Assembly (NCBI GenBank): GCA_910579285.1
Contig: CAJTTT010000063.1
Coordinates: forward strand, 1-6,158
DNA from: an uncultured Lachnospiraceae bacterium
GTDB lineage: Bacteria > Bacillota > Clostridia > Lachnospirales > Lachnospiraceae
DNA length: 6,158 nucleotides
Direction of reading: 5' to 3'
Both the position numbers and the translations under genes were made by a program. The first letter of the stretch is position 1. Every line of letters starts with the position of its first letter. The notes beneath the pieces are model-generated. The model made no database searches and was not told the origin of the DNA. It saw only the letters and a list, made by a program, of their open reading frames with translations. Below are positions 1-6,100 of the stretch, one piece after another.

Positions 1-471
1 ATGGATGTTAATGTTCTGCAAAAGGGCAATGACTTTGATAATCTGCCAGAAACATGGGTAATCTTTATTACAGAAAATGACGTAATAGGAAAAGGTCTGC
101 CGCTCTATTCGGTTGAACGCTGCTTTTTGGACACTGGAGAAAAATTTGATGACGGCTCACATATACTGTATGTAAATGGCTCTTACCGTGGAGATACAGC
201 AATCGGAAAGCTAATGCATGACTTCTCCTGTACAGACGCTGCAGATATGTATTATGGAGCGCTTGCGAAACGAGTAAAATTTTTCAAAGAAAGCAAGGAA
301 GGAATTGAGATTATGTGCCGTGCTATGGAAGATATGAGAAATCAGACTTTAAAAGAAGGGGCGATTGATTCCGCAAAAAGAATGTTATCAGACGGCATCC
401 TGACCCTTGAGAAAATTGCGGAATATGCCGGACTTTCACTCGACGAGGTCAAAAAACTGAAAACAGAATGA
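1..471 (+). CDS. Rpn-family recombination-promoting nuclease / PD-(D/E)XK 'putative transposase', C-terminal half
   Basis: The 156 codons match, from memory of the family, the C-terminal half of Rpn/PDDEXK_2 proteins, which are DNA endonucleases linked to RecA-independent recombination. Recognisable parts are the strand-turn block LPETWVIFITENDV (about residues 15-28), GKGLPLYSVER (31-41), the YVNGSYRGD segment (57-65), the stretch around FFKESKEGIEIMCRAMEDM (94-112), and a C-terminal helix pair ending LTLEKIAEYAGLSLDEVKKL. Full-length members are usually around 280-300 aa, with the catalytic PD-(D/E)XK residues in the N-terminal half, which is missing here. The ATG at base 1 aligns with an internal Met of the family, so either the gene begins before the window or this is an N-terminally truncated remnant. 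No ribosome binding site can be judged. It is followed by its own terminator, so it is probably not co-transcribed with the tape measure gene. Family assignment is fairly sure; activity of this copy is doubtful. Confidence 0.8.
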   Translation: MDVNVLQKGNDFDNLPETWVIFITENDVIGKGLPLYSVERCFLDTGEKFDDGSHILYVNGSYRGDTAIGKLMHDFSCTDAADMYYGALAKRVKFFKESKEGIEIMCRAMEDMRNQTLKEGAIDSAKRMLSDGILTLEKIAEYAGLSLDEVKKLKTE

Positions 472-510
472 AGAGCGGACATAAATTTAATATTAAGATA
501 ACCGCGTAAA

Positions 511-541
511 GGGCGTATGTATCAAAACATGCGTCTTTTTT
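511..541 (+). terminator. Rho-independent terminator of the Rpn-family gene
   Basis: A stem of 512-520 (GGCGTATGT) pairs with 527-535 (ACATGCGTC): nine pairs including two G-U, with a 6-nt loop. It is followed directly by six T's (536-541). The A's at 508-510 can pair with the T tract and extend the stem. It lies about 40 bases after the stop codon at 469-471. Confidence 0.85.
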
Positions 542-657
542 ATTGTTCTGCACCCAGCCAGAATACAGGATCGTATCATGCAAATCTTACTTCCCGTACT
601 GTGGCGGTCTGCAGAGGCCGGAAATAGAAACAATAACCTACACACCACAAATTTAAA
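542..657. other. Intergenic leader without a recognised gene
   Basis: Between the terminator and the ribosome binding site of the tape measure gene I see no convincing -35/-10 pair and no gene. A short hairpin is possible at 612-627 (CGGTCT / AGGCCG around GCAG), of unknown meaning. A TTG-initiated frame of 37 codons ending at 654-656 lacks a ribosome binding site. The promoter driving the tape measure gene is either weak or outside the window. Confidence 0.4.
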
Positions 658-663
658 AGGAGG
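658..663 (+). promoter_or_regulatory. Shine-Dalgarno AGGAGG of the tape measure gene
   Basis: AGGAGG at 658-663 lies 7 nt before the ATG at 671. The upstream in-frame ATG at 578 has no such site. This decides the start at 671. Confidence 0.85.
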
Positions 664-670
664 AAAATCT

Positions 671-1882
671 ATGGATGATTCTTTGATGGAAGTTCTGGAA
701 AGTTCCGAAACCCAGGAGACAAAAACCAGTACATCCAAAAAACAGAAACACGTTTCTTTCGACTGGGCCTCCCGCGTCCTGGATATCGCCGGTCTTCTGG
801 AATACCTGAAAGTTATCCCGGAAGAAGCCATAAAGGTGGATGCCGCCATGACGCAGTTAAGCCAGTCCAGCGGCGCATCCGCTTCCGAGCTTCAGGCTTA
901 CTTTGAACAGGCCGCGCAAAGCGCACAGAAATACGGCGTCTCTGTCAGTGACCTGATCGGCATTACCGCTGAGTGGAGCCGGATGGGCTACGGTCTGCCG
1001 GATGCCAGGGCGCTGGCTGAGACTGCCGCCTTATACAGCCACATCACCGGCATGGACCCTGGCGCATCCAGTGAGGCGCTGGCTTCCACCATGCAGGGGC
1101 TGCATCTGGAAACCGGGGAGGTCATGCAGCTTCTTGACATGATGGCCAGGGCAGGTAACGACCTTTCTGTCGACCCCGCCGGAATCGGCAGGGCATTACA
1201 GGAAAGCGCGGCCTCTTTCCGCGCCGCAGACACGGATCTCTCACAGACCATCGCCCTGATTGCCGGGGCTGACAGTGTCATTGCCGATCCCGGCACAGTC
1301 TCTGATTTATGGAATGCCGTGGAAACCCACATTTACGGCACAAGGCAGGAACTTGAGGCGGCAGGGGCAGAGACTGCCGGGATGTTATCATCTGCCGCAC
1401 AGTTAAGGGATCTGGTGCAGGATCTGACAGGCTTTGATATCATGGCTGACGCATCCGGCACACAGCTCAAGGATCTCTACAGTATCATTGTGGGGATCGG
1501 GCAGGAATGGCAGAACCTCTCCGAATCCGAACAGGGCGGGCTTCTGGATGCCCTGGCCGGTTCCCAGGGAGATGCCCTCGGCTCTGTGCTGGACAATGTT
1601 TCCGCCATCGAGACTGCCTACCAGTCAGTTGGAAATGCTTCCGGCTCCGCTCTGGCGGCACAGTCGGAATACGAACAGGGCATCCAGTATTCCCTTGACC
1701 GTCTGAAAGCATCTTTCCAGCAGTTCGCGGACACGCTTTCGGGAGACGGCCTGTTAAAGGGAGTTTTGGATTTCGGGAACGGCGCGGTGAACTTGCTGGA
1801 CTTCATTACCGACAAACTCGGCGGCCTTGGGACGCTGGGCGCCATCGGCGGCGCTGTCGCCGGCGCAAAAAACTTGGGTTAG
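671..1882 (+). CDS. Phage tail tape measure protein, TP901-type core (5' fragment of a split gene)
   Basis: The product is 403 aa. Tape measure proteins set phage tail length and are threaded inside the tail tube; this part carries the TP901/PhageMin_Tail core. After about 50 residues of polar leader (with a KKQK patch), the core starts near residue 55 (VDAAMTQLSQSSGASASELQ) and continues through KYGVSVSDLIG, the GxLSQTIALIAGADSV-like repeat, AQLRDLVQDLTGFDIMAD, the LLDALAGSQGDALGSVLDN block and EYEQGIQYSLDRLKASFQQF (about residues 335-355). The end is Gly/Ala-rich and hydrophobic (LGGLGTLGAIGGAVAGAKNLG, split here as a 21-residue tail whose first Leu may be dropped). Tape measure proteins are normally several times longer. 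The sequence stops in TAG at 1880-1882, and a group II intron-like sequence starts 22 nt later. The missing continuation is found downstream from about 3104. The start is chosen by AGGAGG 7 nt upstream. The fragment may be non-functional, or a stand-alone core if both parts are translated separately. Confidence 0.85.
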   Translation: MDDSLMEVLESSETQETKTSTSKKQKHVSFDWASRVLDIAGLLEYLKVIPEEAIKVDAAMTQLSQSSGASASELQAYFEQAAQSAQKYGVSVSDLIGITAEWSRMGYGLPDARALAETAALYSHITGMDPGASSEALASTMQGLHLETGEVMQLLDMMARAGNDLSVDPAGIGRALQESAASFRAADTDLSQTIALIAGADSVIADPGTVSDLWNAVETHIYGTRQELEAAGAETAGMLSSAAQLRDLVQDLTGFDIMADASGTQLKDLYSIIVGIGQEWQNLSESEQGGLLDALAGSQGDALGSVLDNVSAIETAYQSVGNASGSALAAQSEYEQGIQYSLDRLKASFQQFADTLSGDGLLKGVLDFGNGAVNLLDFITDKLGGLGTLGAIGGAVAGAKNLG

Positions 1883-1904
1883 CATAAAACAGATCACGCA
1901 GAAT

Positions 1905-2415
1905 GTGCGAGGCTCAATATATACCCCGTGCCGGGGTGGGAATCCCCGGGCAAAACACTAAGAACTGTACGAAATGGTACAGGAGGGTATATTGGTAAAA
2001 CCAACTGCGGCCGCTATACCGCAGACCTCCGATATGGCTGTGTGTGAACTACGCAGCTTCCGGATTCCGCAAGGGCCGGACAAGGACAAGAACAGCTCAT
2101 GTGACTCGTCATGTAGCATGATGACTCAACTTGCAGAGAGGCGTACTGCCCGTCAGGGCAAGTGCCGCTCCCATCGACTACCAGGAGGGCGCAGGTATCT
2201 TTCAGGTACCCGTGAAGGCATAGTCAGACCCCTGCCATTGAGCGTGGCAGTGAAAAAGTTCACCGCAGCTATGCGGCGCGTTAAAAATAGCGGGCAGCTG
2301 TGCCCTGCCATATGATGGCTTCCAAAAACATGTATGGCTGAAACAGCGCCTGAAAAGGCAGATGATATAGAACTGCATGTGAAAAGGCGGGCGTCACAGG
2401 GTATTCCCTCATGTC
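1905..2415 (+). mobile_element. Group II intron, 5' portion (domain I onward), lacking RT gene and domain V
   Basis: The element starts with GTGCGA at 1905, the conserved 5' end of bacterial group II introns. The following bases fold as expected of domain I: CAATATATACCCC (1915-1927) pairs with GGGTATATTG (1985-1994) and encloses two hairpins, GCC-GGGG / CCCCGGGC (1930-1936 with 1944-1951) and CTGTAC / GTACAG (1965-1970 with 1977-1982). Further perfect stems follow: CTGCGG/CCGCAG (2005-2010, 2019-2024), TCCGG/CCGGA (2059-2063, 2076-2080), TGCCC/GGGCA (2147-2151, 2156-2160), CTGCCA/TGGCAG (2232-2237, 2245-2250), CCGCA/TGCGG (2263-2267, 2272-2276) and GGGCA/TGCCC (2292-2296, 2301-2305). The loop at 2064-2070 (ATTCCGC) could pair with 6 of the 7 bases just before the intron (GCAGAAT), a possible EBS1-IBS1 contact. 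I find no reverse transcriptase frame and no domain V-like hairpin before 3200, so the 3' part looks lost. The end is a rough estimate from where hairpin density falls. Confidence 0.72.
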
Positions 2416-2625
2416 CGGCTCCGCCATATGGATTTTCTAAATATTCCGGCGGCGGCTGGGAAGTGCGGACGAAACCACCCTCTATTCGCCATCCGGGCTC
2501 ATTTCGGGCTTTCCGGGACGTCCATGTCCCGTAATTTCTGGATATCGGACGGAATATAAGAAAACCTCATATGCCTGCGCAGGACGACTTCTGGAACACC
2601 CTGCGCCGCCCGCCATATACAGAAT
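2416..2625. other. Stretch without a recognised gene between intron remnant and zinc-ribbon gene
   Basis: GC-rich DNA with frames up to about 66 codons, none with a ribosome binding site or a recognisable protein. It holds a small hairpin CGGGAC/GTCCCG (2514-2519 with 2526-2531) and the inverted repeat at 2577-2606 listed separately. It sits where the intron's domain IV with a reverse transcriptase gene would be expected, but no RT motif (such as YADD) is seen in any frame. It may be the 3' flank carried in with the zinc-ribbon gene. Confidence 0.4.
2577..2606 (-). terminator. Possible weak terminator hairpin after the zinc-ribbon gene
   Basis: GCGCAGG at 2577-2583 and CCTGCGC at 2600-2606 form a perfect 7-bp inverted repeat with a 16-nt loop, about 20 nt beyond the minus-strand stop. 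On the minus strand a short T run (TTTTCTT) follows only about 13 nt after the stem, so termination would be weak. The bases CCTGCGCAGG at 2574-2583 also form a palindrome on their own. Confidence 0.3.
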
Positions 2626-3039
2626 CTAAGGCTTCCACTTATGTCCGCAGTTTGCACAACGGTTCACAGTGCTGCCGGAACCCACAAAGCCTGTCAGAAG
2701 GGAATAGCCTCTCTGGCCTGCAGTGATGTTGGTGGAACCGCATCTGGGGCAATGGACCGTGCTGGCCGTCTGCGACGTGCTGGTCTGCTGCTGTAACTGG
2801 GCTTTGAACTGGGACATTTTTAAGTTGTACTCGATGATATCCTTTTTCTTTAATTCAACCATTGCATCTAAAAATGCATCCTCTGATGAAATTTTTCTAA
2901 TTAAAATAAATTCATCAAAAGAAATCCCTGTGTCTATCATTGTCCCCCCACAGTTATTTCTATTATCTATTAAATCATCTTCGTTACATACCGCACAATA
3001 TTCACCACATTTATTACATTTCTTAACTATTCTACCCAT
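2626..3039 (-). CDS. Small zinc-ribbon protein (137 aa), antisense inside the split tape measure gene
   Basis: A protein with two cysteine clusters. The N-terminal cluster has C8, C11, C15, C18 and C30. The C-terminal zinc ribbon has C97-x2-C100 and C128-x2-C131 flanking a Gly-rich hydrophobic segment (GYSLLTGFVGSGSTV, 111-125), and the protein ends GHKWKP. In between lies a charged helix (about 50-80), then a Gln/Thr/Ser-rich linker (83-94). Zinc ribbons of this CPRCGST...RCANCGHKWKP type are common in small uncharacterised clostridial proteins; the function is unknown and could involve nucleic-acid or protein binding. AGGAGG lies 4 nt before the ATG, and a consensus promoter lies upstream at 3068-3097, so it has its own transcription unit against the tape measure gene. 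Base composition changes sharply near residue 73: the first half is AT-rich (about 25% GC), while the zinc-ribbon half is about 58% GC, suggesting a chimeric gene. The coding call is firm, the function open. Confidence 0.85.
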   Translation of the reverse strand: MGRIVKKCNKCGEYCAVCNEDDLIDNRNNCGGTMIDTGISFDEFILIRKISSEDAFLDAMVELKKKDIIEYNLKMSQFKAQLQQQTSTSQTASTVHCPRCGSTNITAGQRGYSLLTGFVGSGSTVNRCANCGHKWKP

Positions 3040-3063
3040 AAGACCTCCTGTTATATTTAGTGT

Positions 3064-3092
3064 AAATATTATAATTGGAAGTTATAATATTT
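3064..3092. repeat. Perfect 11-bp inverted repeat over the promoter (operator-like)
   Basis: AAATATTATAA (3064-3074) is the exact reverse complement of TTATAATATTT (3082-3092), with a 7-nt spacer TTGGAAG. It covers the whole -10 box and spacer and touches the first base of -35 on the minus strand. A dyad in this position is what a dimeric repressor would bind. It also creates TATAAT hexamers on the plus strand (3070-3075 and 3083-3088). AT-rich DNA can form such repeats by chance, but 11 perfect pairs centred within a promoter are notable. Confidence 0.6.
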
Positions 3093-3097
3093 GTCAA
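3068..3097 (-). promoter_or_regulatory. Consensus sigma-A promoter of the zinc-ribbon gene
   Basis: On the minus strand TTGACA (3097-3092) and TATAAT (3073-3068) are both perfect consensus hexamers separated by 18 nt. The -10 box lies about 28 nt before the ATG at 3039, leaving a short leader that contains AGGAGG. This is the strongest promoter-like sequence in the window. Confidence 0.82.
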
Positions 3098-3103
3098 ATC
3101 AAA

Positions 3104-6100
3104 ATGTTGCTCGCACAAATTACTGATAAAGGTCTTGAATCAGGCAAAATATTTAATAATTCAAAACTAGATACTAAAAAGTATACAGGTTTAATACAAA
3201 AATTTCGCGATTTGGAAAACATTAATAATTATATTGATACGAACAATAATGTTGACTGGTCCGCCATAGCCGAAGCCATCGGTGGTTGTAGCGATGTCGC
3301 CCTCTCCTATTTCAAAACCCTGGATGACGGCAACGGTACGATCAACAATCAGGCGGCTTCCATTGACGGGCTCACCAAACACCTCGAAAAATCCGGCAAT
3401 GGCTTTATTTCCGCCGCTTCCAAAGCAACCCTGCTGAACTCGGCCCTCAATGCCGGTATCTTTCTGGCTGTCTCTTTTGCCATCCAGGCCGTTGCCACCG
3501 GCATTGATCATTACATCCACCGGGTAGACAGGGCGCGTGAGCGTACCGCAGAACTGTTTGACGAGTTCCAGCAGCGCAGCAGCTCCCTCTCTGACCATAA
3601 GCAGATCGTCGCAGAATCTGCCGGCCGTTATACGCAGCTTTCACAGGGCGTTAACCTTTCCACCAATGAAAACCGCTCCCTCTCCACGCAGGAGTATGAA
3701 GAGTTCCTCTCCATCAACAGGCAGCTCGCCGATACCTTTCCCGGACTTACGAAAGGGTTTGACGAGAACGGCAACGCCATCCTCTCACTCGGCAGCAAAG
3801 GCATGACCGCAAAGGAACAGCTGGAAGAACTGTTACGGACGGAGGAAGACTTAAACAACTTTAAGACCGCGCAGGGACTGGAAGAATCCTTTGCCGGTGT
3901 CTGCACTTACATAGAAGAGGCAGTCCAGGCTTCTTCCGAACTGGACGAAACGCTCTCCGATTCCAATGAGGCCCTCAGCCATTTACAGGAAGCCGCGGCG
4001 GACGGAATCAAGCTCAGCAGCAGTCCAGACCAGCTCCTTCTCCGCGGGAAGACGGATAACAAAGCGGAGCTTGATTACCTGAACGCCCTTACCGCTTCCT
4101 ACCAGGAGTTCTGGGAATCCCTGGACGGTTCCAGACGTTACGAACTGGACGGCCTGGAGCGGGACGGCGCCCCCATTTTCGACACAGAGTTTGCGGAAGA
4201 CGGCACATTCGAAATCTATTCACAGGCATACAGGCTCACCCCTGATGAAAGGCAGGCCCTGGAAACCATCATTAAGGACAACGTTTCCGAAGCCAGCGGC
4301 GCCCTCTCAGACTCCATAGATGCGCAGGCACAGGAACTGCAGGCAAAGATCATGCAGGGAGAAAATGCATGGCGGGATTTTATACCGTCCCTGGTTTCCG
4401 GGATGCGGTCCAAACAGACATTTAAGGATTTAGATCCCGGCCTGCAGGATGCTGCCGTACAGCTTGTAGAAAACCTTGACTCCAGCTACGCTTCTGCAAT
4501 AAAGGCATATAGTCCTGACCCGTATGCTTATATCAGGGATAACTTTATTGTTCCTATGGGAAATTTAAACGATTCCGATAAGCAGAAGCTGCAATTTGGT
4601 TTTGCGGAATTATTTAAGCTGGATGCCGGTAATCTGTCACAGAATAACCAGAAAGAAATAGAGAAGTATATCCGTACCATTGCTGCCCTGCTGGAAAAAA
4701 CCCCTTCGGAAATCCGTGTGATGTTAGGGTTTGACATCCAGGATGAACTGGACAGATATAAGGAAGCACTCGCAAAAGCGAAACATCAGCTTGGCGGTTA
4801 CAGGTATGACAGCAGGGGTTTCGAAGCCAATAATGCCATAGGCAGTAAACTGGATGATTTCTGGAGTGAAAATGTCGCAACAGAGGAAGACTGGGTTTTA
4901 TGGCAGACCGTTACTGCTGGCATTACCGATGCACAGGAAGCAATGGAGGCTTATACGGAAGCCAAGAAAAGAGCGAATGCCGTAAAGATTGATACGCTGT
5001 CTTTTGATGATGCGTTTGGCAGGCTGGAAAACATAGCACGGCCGGTTATGGATGCAGTGGAAAACGCCTGGTCCGAATCATTTAACGATGACGGCACATT
5101 TGAAATAGATCCTGACAAAGCGCTTGGCGCAGTTTCAACCGTAAAAAATGCCATTGAATCTGTCAACAGCAATAAAGCGCTCGGCGTTACTATTGATACA
5201 TCGTCCCTTGAAACGCTTGCCGGTGTCCTGTCAGACACATCCTCTACGGCAGATGAAGTACAGCAGGCTTATAGTGGTGTTGCAGGCGCATTAATGGACA
5301 GTCTTCTTCCTTCCCTTCAGAATATGGATGCATCCCAGCTCGGCATGCTCCAGTCATTCTTGCAGGGCATGGGGATCCTGAATGCCGAGGAACTTATCAT
5401 ACAGCAGTTAGGCTATTCATACGACACATATGCGGCGGCGAAGGAAGCGGCGGCAGGCGCCGGCATAGATCTGGCAAACGCAACGACTGAAGATATCCTG
5501 AAATTTGCCGGGGAATCTGCTGCGGCTGAAGAAGATAAGATTGCCCTGCTTGATTATTACCAGTATAAAATAATCGCATCCGGCGCAACGATTGATACCG
5601 ACGACAGTATTACGCAGTTACTCTCAGAATATGAACAGCTTGGCATTAACTGTGAAAAGCTGAAAGAATATCTGGGATTACATGGGGCTGAGGAAGGTTC
5701 CAAGGTTGATATGAAGTACCGGGGGTTCAGCAGTTCTACGGAAGGTTATGATACTGGTGCAAAAACACAGCCAAAGCTCCCTGATATTCCAAAGGGCCCA
5801 GATGAGAAACCTTCAAAAACGGTATCCGACGCAGCAAAATCCGAAACCGACGCCCTCTCCGGCCTGAACTCCGAGATGGACAAGCTCCAGTCTTCCTACA
5901 AGTCCCTCTGCGATATCCGGGACACTTACAACCAGAATGGGAAGATCACGGTGGACCAGTACCAGGAGCTTACTAACATGGGCTTTACGTTCCTCTCTCA
6001 GCTTGTGGATGAGAACGGGCAGTTAGGTTTAAACGCCAGCGCTTTTGAGCGTCTCTCGCAGGCGAAGCTTGAGGAGATGCAGATCCAGATGGCGAGGAAT

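Noticed and set aside
543..656. TTG-started 37-codon frame before the tape measure gene, with a Cys pair
   Set aside because: No ribosome binding site, no recognisable domain, and its stop lies at the Shine-Dalgarno of the next gene. Probably chance.
578..670. Upstream ATG at 578 as start of the tape measure fragment
   Set aside because: It lacks a Shine-Dalgarno, while the ATG at 671 has AGGAGG at 7 nt. The extra 31 residues look non-coding.
1974..2534. Plus-strand frames of 113 and 66 codons as genes
   Set aside because: They lie over the structured intron RNA and the unassigned stretch, have unusual composition, and match no family I know.
2416..3200. Group II intron domain V/VI and reverse transcriptase remnants
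   Set aside because: I looked for an AGC...GAAA...GTACGGTT-like hairpin and for YADD in frames on both strands and saw none.
3191..5588. Several minus-strand frames of 63-135 codons opposite the distal tape measure part
   Set aside because: Serine/Arg-rich shadow frames with no ribosome binding sites. The plus-strand frame explains the sequence.
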